Shown: piece after piece, positions 1-9,348 of the stretch | Layout: every line of letters starts with the position of its first letter | How positions within the stretch are numbered: position 1 is the first letter of the stretch | NCBI GenBank assembly: GCA_024279735.1 | Contig: JAJRRF010000181.1 | Coordinates: 1-40,890 of the forward strand | Length of the DNA: 40,890 nt | Source of the DNA: Alphaproteobacteria bacterium | GTDB lineage: Bacteria > Pseudomonadota > Alphaproteobacteria > Rhizobiales > JAJRRF01 | Direction of reading: 5' to 3' | Translations under genes and position numbers: made by a program | The notes under the pieces: generated by a model | Told to the model about the DNA's origin: nothing | The model's input: only the letters and a program-made list of their open reading frames with translations | Database searches by the model: none

Positions 1-101
1 GGCATTGATCAAGTGTTTCATAAGGTTTCCTCATTATGTCGTGAAACAAATCAGAAAATCTTAACGCTTTTTCAATGTCTTATGCAAATTAGTCGTGTAC
101 T

Positions 102-845
102 ATGATCAGCCATATAGTTCCCGCCAAAGATCATTATATGGAACTGGCTAGTATTTTGGGTTTCGTTGGTCTGTTAAGTCCTATGGTCGTGGCATTTTGG
201 CTTGTTTTCCGAAATGCCAGCTTGAAAGAGGATGTCCTGAGCAGGGTTTTCACTTTTAAATCCATCAAGGCATTCTACCTTTTTGTGACATTTTTTCTGA
301 TGCCGGCCAGTATCCTGCTTGCCCAGGCTATATCCCTATTGTTTGGCTATAGCCCGTCTCAATTTGCGATAACAGGACATTTTACTTTTTCGTCTGGCAT
401 CTTTCCTGTATGGTTTATGTTGGTGATAGCTCCCCTTATTGAGGAGTTGGCCTGGCATTCCTATGGGACGGACTGTTTGCGCCAAAGGTTTAATCTCTTC
501 AAGACCTCCCTTATTTTTGGTGTTTTCTGGGCACTTTGGCATATACCCCTTGGGCTGATTAACAATTATTATCATAGCAATATTGTTGAGACTGGCTGGA
601 TTCATGGTGTGAATTTTTTGGTCAGTGTCATTCCTTTTGTCCTGTTGATGAACTGGCTCTACTATAAGACAGGGCGGAATATATTGGTTGTCACTATTTT
701 TCATATCAGTGCTGGATTCTTTAATGAAATTTTTGCGACCCATCCAGACAGCAAGGTGATACAGACAGTATTACTCTCTGTGCTCGCCTTTTTTATCATT
801 ATGAAAGATAAGGATTTCTTTTTTAAAACCAAGTTTGTGGATTGA
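102..845 (+). CDS. CPBP family intramembrane metalloprotease (CAAX protease / Abi-like)
   Basis: A 247-residue, strongly hydrophobic protein with several membrane helices. It carries the CPBP/Rce1 signatures in order: a glutamate pair (E114, E115 in EELAWHSYG), a histidine in FWALWHIPLG (H147) and a second histidine in IFHISAGFFNE (H201). Family members are membrane-embedded proteases; many bacterial ones have unknown substrates, and some act in bacteriocin immunity or protein maturation. The arginine usually found in the first motif (EExxxR) is histidine here (H119). No clear ribosome binding site precedes the ATG at 102, and the in-frame ATG at 138 is an alternative start. It stands alone, convergent with rsmA. 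The family call is firm; the substrate is unknown. Confidence 0.85.
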   Translation: MISHIVPAKDHYMELASILGFVGLLSPMVVAFWLVFRNASLKEDVLSRVFTFKSIKAFYLFVTFFLMPASILLAQAISLLFGYSPSQFAITGHFTFSSGIFPVWFMLVIAPLIEELAWHSYGTDCLRQRFNLFKTSLIFGVFWALWHIPLGLINNYYHSNIVETGWIHGVNFLVSVIPFVLLMNWLYYKTGRNILVVTIFHISAGFFNEIFATHPDSKVIQTVLLSVLAFFIIMKDKDFFFKTKFVD

Positions 846-915
846 GTTTATCCGTGAGTTTATCGGTTGGCAAACCTGAAATTCCTGAATTTTTATACAA
901 AAACACAAGGCATGG

Positions 916-1752
916 CTACTGATCCATCAGCTGGGCCAGTCTGACAAAACCAGCAACGCTGATCTGTTCGGCCCGTTCGGTGGGGGGGATTCCTGCGGCT
1001 TCCAGCAAGGCTATCGGGTCGGCAGAGACCTGTTTCAGGCTGGCGCGCAGCATTTTGCGGCGTTGGCCAAAGGCTGCGGTGGTTATCTTTTCCAATGTCC
1101 CTATATTGCAGTCCTCGGCAGGTTTTTCTATCGGCCTGAATGTAACGACAGCGGACTCCACTTTGGGCGGAGGCATAAAGGCCTCAGGCGGCAGGATCAG
1201 AGCAATATCGGGCACAGTCCGAAACTGGGACAGCACAGACAGCCGGCCATAGGTTTTTGAGCCAGGCGGCGCAACAATCCTTTGGGCAACTTCCTTTTGG
1301 AACATCAGGCTCATGGCATTATAGAAGGGCGGCCAGGGCGAGATTTTGAGCCACTTGACCAGCAGCGGTGTTGCAACGCAATAGGGCAGGTTGGCTATAA
1401 TCTTTAGGCCAGAAAAATTGCTGACATCCAGTTCCAATGCATCCCCCTCAATCACTTCCAGACGGCCTGGATAGGCCGCAGCAATCTCGGCCAGGATCGG
1501 CAGGCAACGCGGATCCTTTTCAACCGCAATCACCTTGTCAGCCCCCTCAAGCAACAGGGCGCGTGTCAACCCGCCGGGGCCGGGGCCAATTTCCAGGACT
1601 GTCTGACCCTCCAGCGAACCCGACAGGCTGGCAATTCTACGTGTCAGGTTCAGGTCGAGCAGAAAATTCTGCCCCAGCTTCTTTTTAGCTGAAAGGTCGT
1701 GAAACTTTATAATGTCACGCAGGGGAGGAAGGTTATCAGGTAGCGTTGCCAT
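916..1752 (-). CDS. rsmA: 16S rRNA (adenine(1518)-N(6)/adenine(1519)-N(6))-dimethyltransferase RsmA
   Basis: RsmA (KsgA) uses S-adenosylmethionine to dimethylate two adjacent adenines in the helix 45 loop of 16S rRNA during late 30S assembly. The protein shows [11 protein letters not shown] near the N-terminus, the SAM-binding motif [16 protein letters not shown] and the catalytic motif [11 protein letters not shown], and has normal family length (278 residues). I chose the ATG at 1752; a TTG at 1761 would add three residues and is slightly better placed relative to a GGA. It is the last gene of the minus-strand block after pdxA, separated by 234 bp, so it may have its own promoter. pdxA-rsmA adjacency is common in Proteobacteria. 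Confidence 0.96.
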   Translation of the reverse strand: MATLPDNLPPLRDIIKFHDLSAKKKLGQNFLLDLNLTRRIASLSGSLEGQTVLEIGPGPGGLTRALLLEGADKVIAVEKDPRCLPILAEIAAAYPGRLEVIEGDALELDVSNFSGLKIIANLPYCVATPLLVKWLKISPWPPFYNAMSLMFQKEVAQRIVAPPGSKTYGRLSVLSQFRTVPDIALILPPEAFMPPPKVESAVVTFRPIEKPAEDCNIGTLEKITTAAFGQRRKMLRASLKQVSADPIALLEAAGIPPTERAEQISVAGFVRLAQLMDQ

Positions 1753-1761
1753 AAGGGTCAA

Positions 1762-1995
1762 TTATTTTCCATAATATCCGAAGTGCCAACTGCTATGACG
1801 CATCCAGAAAGGTGCTGTCCCATAAGGATACCCTCAGAAATAAAGGATCAGGATAGCGTAGGAATTTTGTGTGTCAGCTAGGCTAAAAATGCGCGTATAG
1901 TTAGGCTATACAAGTATTTTTGAAACGACGCTGGCATGCAAAAGAACAAGCTAAACGATTCGGTTAATTTTGAGGGTCTCCTAAGGTATCAGCCA
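1762..1995. other. pdxA-rsmA intergenic region with a small hairpin
   Basis: A 234 bp gap inside the minus-strand block. It holds a perfect 6 bp inverted repeat, GTATAG at 1895-1900 and CTATAC at 1906-1911, with a 5-base loop. No T-run follows on the minus strand, so it is not an obvious terminator. I see no gene here. The gap is a reasonable place for an rsmA promoter, but I could not pick out a convincing one. Confidence 0.4.
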
Positions 1996-3027
1996 TTATT
2001 TTGAGGTGATGCCATCCGTCATTCGTGAAGCCATTTTAATGGCCTCCACCAGACTGCGCGGGTTGGCCTTGCCAGTGCCTGCAATATCATAGGCCGTGCC
2101 ATGGTCTGGCGATGTCCTGACAAAGGGCAGGCCAAGCGTAACATTTACACCGCTGTCAAAGGCCAAGGTCTTGATCGGGATCAGTACCTGGTCGTGATAC
2201 ATCCCCATCACCACATCATATTTTTGCCGTGCCTCCTCATGGAACAGGGTATCTGCGGGATGAGGCCCTGATACTTCCAGCCCCATCTTGCGCATTTTTT
2301 CTATTGCCGGAATAATGATCTCCTTTTCCTGCATTCCCATAGAACCGCCTTCGCCAGCATGGGGGTTCAGGCCTGCAATGGCCAGCCTTGGCCGCTCCAG
2401 TCCAAAATAGTGCCTGAAGGCATCTCTGGTAATCTGGCACGTCTTGATGAGCAGGTCTTGCGTCAATTTTTCTGAAACCTGAGACAGGGCAATATGAATG
2501 GTGACGGGAACAACATTAAGCTGCTTTGAAGCCAGCATCATCACTGGGAATATCGGCTTCTGTCCGTCAACAGAGGCGAGGGAGGCCAGAAATTCAGTAT
2601 GGCCAGGGAAGCGGAAACCCGCATCATACAGGACTTCCTTATTGATCGGGTTGGTGACCACCGCGCGGGCTGCGCCGCCCTGGACAAGCGAGACAGCCTG
2701 CTCTATTGAGCCAATGACAGCTTCTGCATTACCGTTGTCGGCAATGCCGGCACTCACAGGATTTTGACAGGGCAACGGCAATACAGGCAATGCAGCATCA
2801 AACACATTGCCAGTTTCTGAAATATTTTGGATATCCTGAAGAGCTATATCAAGCCCCATAACACTGGCACGTTGGCGCATGGTATCCAGGCAGCCAATGA
2901 CACAAAAGGCAGGCAGTGCCAGGCCAGCGTGCTGAAGCCATATCTGCAAGGCCAGGTCAGGCCCAATACCCGCAGGGTCTCCCATTGTTAGGACAATGGG
3001 CAATTTTTTGTTTGGTGGTAGACTCAT
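1996..3027 (-). CDS. pdxA: 4-hydroxythreonine-4-phosphate dehydrogenase PdxA
   Basis: PdxA oxidises 4-phosphohydroxy-L-threonine with NAD+ in the deoxyxylulose-5-phosphate-dependent pathway of pyridoxal phosphate synthesis. The 343-residue protein begins with the family signature LTMGDPAGIGPDLALQ. It also has the metal- and substrate-binding segments FPGHTEFLA, GLNPHAGEGGSMG and GMYHDQVLIPIK, which carry the conserved histidines, and TSPDHGTAYDIAGTG near the C-terminus. The length is typical. It lies 69 bp downstream of surA on the same strand. The surA-pdxA-rsmA order matches that of enterics, where these genes form an operon with lptD. Confidence 0.97.
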   Translation of the reverse strand: MSLPPNKKLPIVLTMGDPAGIGPDLALQIWLQHAGLALPAFCVIGCLDTMRQRASVMGLDIALQDIQNISETGNVFDAALPVLPLPCQNPVSAGIADNGNAEAVIGSIEQAVSLVQGGAARAVVTNPINKEVLYDAGFRFPGHTEFLASLASVDGQKPIFPVMMLASKQLNVVPVTIHIALSQVSEKLTQDLLIKTCQITRDAFRHYFGLERPRLAIAGLNPHAGEGGSMGMQEKEIIIPAIEKMRKMGLEVSGPHPADTLFHEEARQKYDVVMGMYHDQVLIPIKTLAFDSGVNVTLGLPFVRTSPDHGTAYDIAGTGKANPRSLVEAIKMASRMTDGITSK

Positions 3028-3096
3028 GGCTAAGGCTTAACCAATTCCAAAACTATTTTCAAGCCTCTAGCCACAAACCCAGCATAGTCCAGTGAT

Positions 3097-4224
3097 CTAT
3101 CTGTATTCAATGTTGGCATCCTGCCGGAGATCCCGCAAATGTCTCTTGGCAAGGCGGCTAATAGCTTTCTTCTTCAGGAAAGCCTCAACCTTTTTCCGTT
3201 TTGCCGGATCGCCGCTTTTGATAACGACCTTTTTTCCGCCACTGCTACATCTGGTATAAAGGGCAACAAAATCATTAAACAGGACAGGTGCGCTGAGCTG
3301 TCCATCCTTGCGCCCCTTGATTGCAGTCCTTATCTTGGCATATTTCATACCATTATTAATATATTTAATTTTGACATTGGATTTCAGAGCAGCCTTTTGG
3401 GTAATCTTGTTACAGGAAGACAGGTTTTTGCGAAAGGTGTCAGCCTCAACAAAGCGTTTTGACTTGTCAGCCTCTGATGACTTGGCCTTTTGGGGGAAAA
3501 TAAAACTAACTTTCAGTATCTTGACCTTGTCAGCAGTTGAAGATGCGACCGATTTCTTGGTAGATGACTTGTCCTTACGCATCAGCTGTTGAATTTCTTT
3601 TTCTGTAACAGAAACCTGACGACCAAATTTGCTGTAGATATAACGTTGCCAACTATTATTGATACGGATACGTTGCTGAAGTTTCTTAAAGCTGACACCT
3701 TGGGATTTCAAAGCCTTCTTGAATTGGGCAAGTGTGAGCGGCTTTCCTGTCTTGGGGTGTTTATTGCCGCTTGCCAGCCGCTTCATCATTTTGTTGGCAT
3801 CTTCCATACTCAACAATACATTATTTTTTTTTGCTGCCTGGTATTTTAGCCGTTCATCAATCAAATCCTGGATAACCGCCTTGCGAAGCCTGGGCTTAAA
3901 ACTTCGGGCAACATCCCTTTTAATCTGGGCAGCCAGCTTTCTTTGCAGTTTTTGAGCCTCTTCCTTTGATGTAGGGCGTTCCCGCTGCACCATTTCACGC
4001 CATTTTTCTTTAGTTGAATTTGACTTAAAACGCTTCATCATTGCTAATCTGAGAGCTTTTGAACGTGCCAGTTTAGCCTTGAGGCCTTCCTCAATATCAA
4101 CTGTTGTAATCAGGTCATCATTGACGATAACCTTGATGTCGGCAAAAGCGGGGGAAACAATACCCAGAACAAAGAGTGTCAGGACAACAAGAAGTGTTCT
4201 GCTATAACGGGCTAAATCTATCAT
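3097..4224 (-). CDS. surA: SurA N-terminal-domain periplasmic chaperone, parvulin domain degenerate
   Basis: SurA is a periplasmic chaperone for unfolded outer membrane proteins, including LptD. This 375-residue protein has a signal peptide (residues 1-28, ending PAFA) followed by a SurA-N-like start, DIKVIVNDDLITTVDIEEG, and a helical region ending in QVSVTEKEIQQLM. It is very rich in lysine and arginine and carries charged insertions, one at about residues 45-85. Where classical SurA has one or two clear parvulin PPIase domains, only a weak parvulin-like remnant is visible (about residues 235-330, with GQLSAPVLFNDFVALYTR). PPIase activity is doubtful; the chaperone role is inferred from the N-terminus and the position between lptD and pdxA. 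Confidence 0.8.
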   Translation of the reverse strand: MIDLARYSRTLLVVLTLFVLGIVSPAFADIKVIVNDDLITTVDIEEGLKAKLARSKALRLAMMKRFKSNSTKEKWREMVQRERPTSKEEAQKLQRKLAAQIKRDVARSFKPRLRKAVIQDLIDERLKYQAAKKNNVLLSMEDANKMMKRLASGNKHPKTGKPLTLAQFKKALKSQGVSFKKLQQRIRINNSWQRYIYSKFGRQVSVTEKEIQQLMRKDKSSTKKSVASSTADKVKILKVSFIFPQKAKSSEADKSKRFVEADTFRKNLSSCNKITQKAALKSNVKIKYINNGMKYAKIRTAIKGRKDGQLSAPVLFNDFVALYTRCSSGGKKVVIKSGDPAKRKKVEAFLKKKAISRLAKRHLRDLRQDANIEYR

Positions 4225-4630
4225 CTGTAAAATATCACATTATTAAAGTAATTTTTCAAAACCAGGTTTGACAACATTACGGTTTCGGAATGAGGGCAGG
4301 TGTCCTTGCGCCCCTTTTGACACATAGATCGTTCCGGGACAGGCAAGACCTGGCTCAATAATGACAGTCATTCATTTCCCTGAAATAAGGACAGGAAACA
4401 ATAACACAATACATAGATGCAAAATGAATCACTAGAAGAATCCTAGACTGAAAAAATATGCAAAATATGACAAACTTTAGCCTTTTGAGATGTTCAGTAA
4501 TATATTTATCCTGATTATTTTGGGGCATCCATAAATATGGTCAAGCCCAGTCACCTCTTGCCTCAACATCTTTCATATAGGCGGATATCTTAACCAGCAG
4601 ACCACAGGGGCAAGCTCACACAAAATTCCA
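4225..4630. other. Long spacer between lptD and surA
   Basis: About 400 bp without a convincing ORF on either strand, followed at 4631 by a CTAG-ended repeat. The region is AT-rich in its middle part (about 4380-4520). It separates surA from the lpt genes, so surA-pdxA-rsmA probably start from a promoter in here, but I could not assign -35 and -10 boxes with confidence. No tRNA or strong terminator is seen. Confidence 0.5.
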
Positions 4631-4736
4631 CTAGAGCAAAATGCATTTAATCCCGATCATTTTTTACTCCAGAGTCCCTATTGGTCGCATACTTTAATCA
4701 GACGAGCCGAGCGGACTTGTCTTCATTATGCTCTAG
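4631..4736 (+). repeat. CTAG-ended ~105 bp dispersed repeat, copy 1 (MITE-like)
   Basis: A 106 bp element with 13 bp terminal inverted repeats: CTAGAGCAAAATG at 4631-4643 and CATTATGCTCTAG at 4724-4736 (12 of 13 pair). The same element recurs at 17736-17842 in the same orientation, sharing 28 identical bases (4638-4665 with 17743-17770) and most of the remainder, and in inverted orientation at 24026-24130. The stop codon of lptD (minus-strand TAG, 4733-4735) lies inside the right terminal repeat. The short length, inverted ends and absence of an ORF suggest a non-autonomous mobile or REP-like element; an RNA-level role at mRNA 3' ends is also possible. Confidence 0.8.
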
Positions 4737-7054
4737 TTTGGGGTTTCCTCATTCAGTGAATAGTTATAACCAAACCCACCCAAATGTTTGAGCTCAAACC
4801 GGAACATAACAGAAGTATCAGGCTTAATATCATCATCTGATGTGAATGTTTCAGTCAGGTTTACAGCAAACAAGAAACATTCATCAGCATATTTCAGGCC
4901 GATCGTATCAGACAATATAAAGCTGTCCTCTATATCATAGCGAATACCGCCCAGAAGATACCAGTTCTTGACCAGTTGGACACTTGCATTTGCACTGACC
5001 TGGTGTTTCTGGTCATCAGCTCCAGGATTGGCACTCTGGTATATGTGGTTTCCGGCCAATGTAAATGGGCCATAGTTAGCGACCAACGAATTATCAATGC
5101 GCCTTAAAGAAAAGTCATCCTCATCAAAACGTGCCTGGGAAATGAAACTCAAGTTTGAATTGGGTTCAAGGTAAAGTCCAGCAACATAATCGGATCTGCT
5201 TGTTTCAAGGCCACTATCATAGTTTGTATCATTGGTAATAAAGGAAGAATATGAATTTTCGCCTGCAAGATGAAAACTCTGCCCAACAACAGCTTTGATA
5301 TAACCACCCTCATGAAACTGCACAGTATATTGCAATCCAACATTTGCCCGTGTCCCAGTCTCAAAACGGTCATAGCCAGAAAACTTGTCTGTATCGAACA
5401 GCAGGCTATCATCAAAAACCAGGCTTTGGGCATCCTCATTCACAACCTGTTTATTATTGCCACTATTTACATGTGTCACGATCTGGCCGATAGGCTCAAT
5501 AACATGCGATGCTGTTTCTGAATGAGAAACAAATGGGAAGCGATAATCTATGCCGCCCGTAAACATCCCGCGACTGAAACTGTCCTCAGTTGTTGTCACT
5601 GTATTTGTACCAACATTAAACTCTTCGTCCTTAACATTATAAAGGTCGCCACGAGCCTGGGCAAATGGTGTAAACATCTGGCCAAAATTATCTGTCAGGG
5701 TCTTGCGCCATTTGACTTCGGCAATGGCACGGGTCGATTCATCACCAATATCCCTTTGCAGATCGGTAACATTGGCATTAAAACTGAATTCACCGCCAAG
5801 AACCGGGTCACTGGCAACATAATTATAATCAATCAGCGGCGCAGCGGTAGAGTTAGAATTAGTCTCGTCATCATCAATAACCAGTCCGCCAAAATGATAG
5901 AGCTGTGCAGAAAAATAACTTTTTTCTCCTTGTCCAATCAGATATCCCTTGGAGACACGGTCTGTACTACGGATAGTGTCAATCTTATAATATCTTCTAT
6001 AGGTATCATCAGAATCGACGGTCACATCCCAACCGACATTCCAGTAGCTTCCCAGAGAAAAATCACCTTGAGAAGCAATAGAACCGCGCCAGTCGCGCTC
6101 CTCAACTGTTGTTGTGAAAGGGTTACCATCACTGACCTGGTCTGTCTGGAATACTCCTGACAAATTTACCTGGTAGCTGCCATTAGCCAATCTGTGACGC
6201 CAGTTGGCTTTTCCCATAAAGCCCTTTTTGGACATATAGACAGGGGTCAGGGTGACATCATAATTTTCCGCCAAAGCCAGATAATAGGGTGTGGCAGCAA
6301 TCGTACCCAACTCTCCTGAAAACCCAATTGACGGGGTCAAAAATCCAGATTTCTGTTTCACAGTTGGGTCAGCATGGGAGAAAAAGGGCAAATACGCGAT
6401 AGGGACACCCATAAATTCAAAGGTGGCATCCTCATAGGAAATTGTCTTTTCAATCTTGTTATGAATGATTTTTTGAGACTTGATTTGCCAGATCGGAGCT
6501 TTTTCAGGATGGTCTTTACAGGCCTTACAGGGGGTAAACATACCACTTGTAAAGATAGTTGTATTGCCGCCATCAATACGCTTGGCTGACTTGGCACCAA
6601 TCCTGGTATCATCTTTTGCTACAACTTTCAGGGACTGGATAAAGCCTTGTTTAAAGTCATCGGTAAGTTCAATTTTTTCAGCTGTGACAATTGCTCCATC
6701 AGGTTCCTTGATACGCACATTGCCTTCAGCAATCAGGCGGTTCTGACCTTTAAGATAGGTAACCTTATTGGCAACGAGGGTATAGTCATTATAATAAATC
6801 TCGACATTACCCTGAGCCTTGACAGCATTTTGCTTGTTGTCAAAGACAAGCTCATCTGCCTGGATAAGCATAGGTTTCTTATCATTGGACTTAACATCCT
6901 GACCAAGCAGGGCATTCTGGGCAACAGCATTTGAAGGAGGCAGAATCAGGCCAGCAGACAAAATCACAGCCAACATGCTGACAAGCAATTTTGGGCGGAA
7001 AGACCTAGGCCTGGTTACATCCCCCAAATGCGATATGACAATCGGTATAGTCAT
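4733..7054 (-). CDS. lptD: LPS-assembly protein LptD
   Basis: LptD is the outer membrane beta-barrel that, with LptE, inserts lipopolysaccharide into the outer leaflet. The 773-residue protein has a cleavable N-terminus (hydrophobic segment about residues 24-45, ending AVAQ), an LptA/OstA-like periplasmic domain at about residues 60-170 (ADELVFDNKQNAVKAQGNVE), and a long region rich in aromatic and polar residues that fits the barrel. Only three cysteines are evident (CKAC near residue 175 and one in DECFLF near the C-terminus), fewer than the four that form disulfides in the E. coli protein. It starts 8 bp after the lptG stop, so lptG and lptD are probably co-transcribed. Its TAG stop lies within a dispersed repeat (4631-4736). 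Confidence 0.95.
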   Translation of the reverse strand: MTIPIVISHLGDVTRPRSFRPKLLVSMLAVILSAGLILPPSNAVAQNALLGQDVKSNDKKPMLIQADELVFDNKQNAVKAQGNVEIYYNDYTLVANKVTYLKGQNRLIAEGNVRIKEPDGAIVTAEKIELTDDFKQGFIQSLKVVAKDDTRIGAKSAKRIDGGNTTIFTSGMFTPCKACKDHPEKAPIWQIKSQKIIHNKIEKTISYEDATFEFMGVPIAYLPFFSHADPTVKQKSGFLTPSIGFSGELGTIAATPYYLALAENYDVTLTPVYMSKKGFMGKANWRHRLANGSYQVNLSGVFQTDQVSDGNPFTTTVEERDWRGSIASQGDFSLGSYWNVGWDVTVDSDDTYRRYYKIDTIRSTDRVSKGYLIGQGEKSYFSAQLYHFGGLVIDDDETNSNSTAAPLIDYNYVASDPVLGGEFSFNANVTDLQRDIGDESTRAIAEVKWRKTLTDNFGQMFTPFAQARGDLYNVKDEEFNVGTNTVTTTEDSFSRGMFTGGIDYRFPFVSHSETASHVIEPIGQIVTHVNSGNNKQVVNEDAQSLVFDDSLLFDTDKFSGYDRFETGTRANVGLQYTVQFHEGGYIKAVVGQSFHLAGENSYSSFITNDTNYDSGLETSRSDYVAGLYLEPNSNLSFISQARFDEDDFSLRRIDNSLVANYGPFTLAGNHIYQSANPGADDQKHQVSANASVQLVKNWYLLGGIRYDIEDSFILSDTIGLKYADECFLFAVNLTETFTSDDDIKPDTSVMFRFELKHLGGFGYNYSLNEETPN

Positions 7055-7062
7055 AAAATCTG

Positions 7063-8148
7063 TTACCCATCTTCCTGATGCAAAAGTACTGTTGTCGCAA
7101 TTATTCCAGTGATCAGTGCCGGCATCCAGACCCCCAAAACAGGACTGACACTCCCGGCTCCCGCAAAATTTTTCGTGACTTCAGAAAACAAAAAGAATAC
7201 AAAACCAGTCCCCAGACCGACAAGTACCATTTTCTGAACCCCTCCAAACCTGAATACCCCCAAAGACGTTGTGGCTGCCAACAAGATCATTACCATAAAG
7301 ACCAACGGTCTGGATAACATCCCATAATGTTGGATTTCATATCGTAACGACGGCAGCCCCGTGTTTTTAGCTATGCGTATCTGATTCGGCAACTCCCAAA
7401 AAGAAACACTTTCAAGTGACCCCAGGCTATTCTGAACCTGTTCAGGTGTCAGATATGTCCCGATTGAATATTTGTTATAGTGCTGGCTGCCGAACCCGAC
7501 AACACTGACCCTTACATCACTCAAAATCCAATTTCCTTTAGCCAATATAGCCTCTCTTGCCTCAACGCGCTCTATAAAATTCTGATTCTTATCAAATAGA
7601 TAGACTGTGATACCATTTAGCAACAGTCCCTGACTGGAACTCGCCTTGGCATGCAGGATTGAGGAACCATCAACGCTTTTTTGCCTCAGCCAGGCTCCGT
7701 TGCCTGTGGATTTAAACATGGATTTAGAGCGTCCGAAGGTTTTGGCAAAGATTTTATCCGCCTTGGCCTTGGCCTTGGCCGCCATCGGATTATAGAGTGT
7801 AAAAGAAGCCACACCCAACAGGGCAGCCAGGATAAGGACGGGTGTCATAAAGCCCCAGACAGACATCCCGTTTGCTCGGTAGATTGTCAGTTCTGAGCTT
7901 CGGCTCAAAAGCAGGAAGGTACCGATCCCACCGATAAGGATTGCAAAAGGAAAAATCATTTCTGTAAAGCCAGGCATCCTCAAAAAGGTCATCTGGGCTG
8001 CCAGAAAGAAGGGGGCATCACTTCTCTTGGAACTGATCCTCAACATTTCCACAAAATCTATCAAGAAGATGAGAACCACACACATCAGATAGGTTAGCAA
8101 AACATTGATGAGAAATTTTTTTGAAATATACCAGTTGAGTCTTTTCAC
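7063..8148 (-). CDS. lptG: LPS export ABC transporter permease LptG
   Basis: LptG pairs with LptF as the inner-membrane half of the LptB2FG transporter, which extracts LPS from the inner membrane and pushes it along the Lpt bridge. The 361-residue protein has the YjgP/YjgQ layout: N-terminal helices (KKFLINVLLTYLMCVVLIF), a periplasmic beta-jellyroll region (about residues 130-265), and C-terminal helices from about residue 275. The segment ELTIYRANGMSVWGF is the cytoplasmic coupling region facing LptB. It lies between lptF (75 bp upstream) and lptD (8 bp downstream). I assign G rather than F by its position next to lptD and its N-terminal sequence. Confidence 0.92.
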   Translation of the reverse strand: MKRLNWYISKKFLINVLLTYLMCVVLIFLIDFVEMLRISSKRSDAPFFLAAQMTFLRMPGFTEMIFPFAILIGGIGTFLLLSRSSELTIYRANGMSVWGFMTPVLILAALLGVASFTLYNPMAAKAKAKADKIFAKTFGRSKSMFKSTGNGAWLRQKSVDGSSILHAKASSSQGLLLNGITVYLFDKNQNFIERVEAREAILAKGNWILSDVRVSVVGFGSQHYNKYSIGTYLTPEQVQNSLGSLESVSFWELPNQIRIAKNTGLPSLRYEIQHYGMLSRPLVFMVMILLAATTSLGVFRFGGVQKMVLVGLGTGFVFFLFSEVTKNFAGAGSVSPVLGVWMPALITGIIATTVLLHQEDG

Positions 8149-8223
8149 AACAATGCTCCTCTAAACGCTCATTTTTTGAACGCAAATGAATATGGACAAG
8201 TCTGTGGCAGCTTTACCCAAGGA

Positions 8224-9348
8224 TCAGGCTGACTGTACCTTTTTATTTTTCCTGCCAGAAGTTGTTCTTGAATAAATCAGGAACAGGGCAAAAATAATGC
8301 CGGCAAGTGGGATAATATAGAGCAAGGGGACTGCTGACGGATTTTTGACAACCATGTTGGTCGTAGCCAGTCCCATGACACGGAAAAATATTGAGCTGAC
8401 AAAGGCTACAACGACCGCATTTGTCCGGCCATGGCGTGTTGTCCTAGCATGACCCAAAAACCCCACAATAAGCAAGATATACAGCGTTGGGTAAAGCGGG
8501 GTCGTTAGCCTTTCATGAAACTCAGCCCTCCATTTTCCAGGTTTTGCCTTGAAATAAACATTGTCTTTTGGAGGGGCATACAGTTCAGACAAGTAGCTTT
8601 CCTTGGCTCGGTAAGAAATGGCCTTGGAGGACTGCTTGTCCAGTGAGGATAGGTTGACCATATATTGGTCAAAGGCAATGATCTCTACATCCTCACTGCC
8701 TGTCTTGTGCCTGTTGATATGTCCCTCAAACATCACCATAAAGGCACTGCCATCGCGTTTTATGACCCTCGCACGCTTGGACATGAACGTAATGCCTTCC
8801 TTGGGGTTGCGGGTATCATGCACCAAAAGACCCAACAGCTCTCCATTCTTGGCTCTGTCCCGTATATGGAATGTCAGTCCCTTTTCCGCCCTGGAAAATT
8901 TTCCTGACTGCAAAACAGAAGACACCATGTCTGTTCTGACCTTGACAATATAGCCTTTCAGCATCCTGAGACTTTTGGGCTGGAGATAGAAATTTCCAAA
9001 CATCACAAAGGCTGTGACAAAACTACCCAACAGCAAGAACGGGATGGTGATACGCCAGATTGAGGTACCCGCCGCCGTCAGGATAATCAGTTCACTATCA
9101 TTATTCAGACGGTTAAGGGTATGGATAGATGAAATAATAAGTGCCAGGGGTGCGATAATGAGCAGCAGCGTTGGCAGAGTCATCGTTGTCATCTTGAAGA
9201 ACAGCCAAAAAGTCTGGTTCTGGGCTGTCATCAGTTCGAGCTGTTTCAGAGCTGTAGCAATCCAGACCAGCAGGGCAAGAGTGGTCAGGATTGTCATGAT
9301 TGCGCCAGCGGCTTGCCGGAACACATATCTGCTAAAGAGATCCATCAT
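8224..9348 (-). CDS. lptF: LPS export ABC transporter permease LptF
   Basis: The first gene of the lptF-lptG-lptD run and partner of LptG in the LPS-exporting ABC transporter. The 374-residue protein has N-terminal helices (SRYVFRQAAGAIMTILTTLA), the coupling segment LNNDSELIILTAAGTSIW, a periplasmic domain at about residues 125-265, and C-terminal helices from about residue 280. It begins MMDLF, so either methionine could be the start. It is divergent from pepA across a 343 bp intergenic region, the same divergent pepA/lptFG layout as in many Gammaproteobacteria. No lptB, lptA or lptC is in the window. Confidence 0.93.
   Translation of the reverse strand: MMDLFSRYVFRQAAGAIMTILTTLALLVWIATALKQLELMTAQNQTFWLFFKMTTMTLPTLLLIIAPLALIISSIHTLNRLNNDSELIILTAAGTSIWRITIPFLLLGSFVTAFVMFGNFYLQPKSLRMLKGYIVKVRTDMVSSVLQSGKFSRAEKGLTFHIRDRAKNGELLGLLVHDTRNPKEGITFMSKRARVIKRDGSAFMVMFEGHINRHKTGSEDVEIIAFDQYMVNLSSLDKQSSKAISYRAKESYLSELYAPPKDNVYFKAKPGKWRAEFHERLTTPLYPTLYILLIVGFLGHARTTRHGRTNAVVVAFVSSIFFRVMGLATTNMVVKNPSAVPLLYIIPLAGIIFALFLIYSRTTSGRKNKKVQSA

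Noticed and set aside
5522-6160. 212-codon plus-strand ORF antisense to lptD
   Set aside because: Low-complexity translation with no domain pattern, no ribosome binding site, and fully inside the well-supported lptD reading frame.
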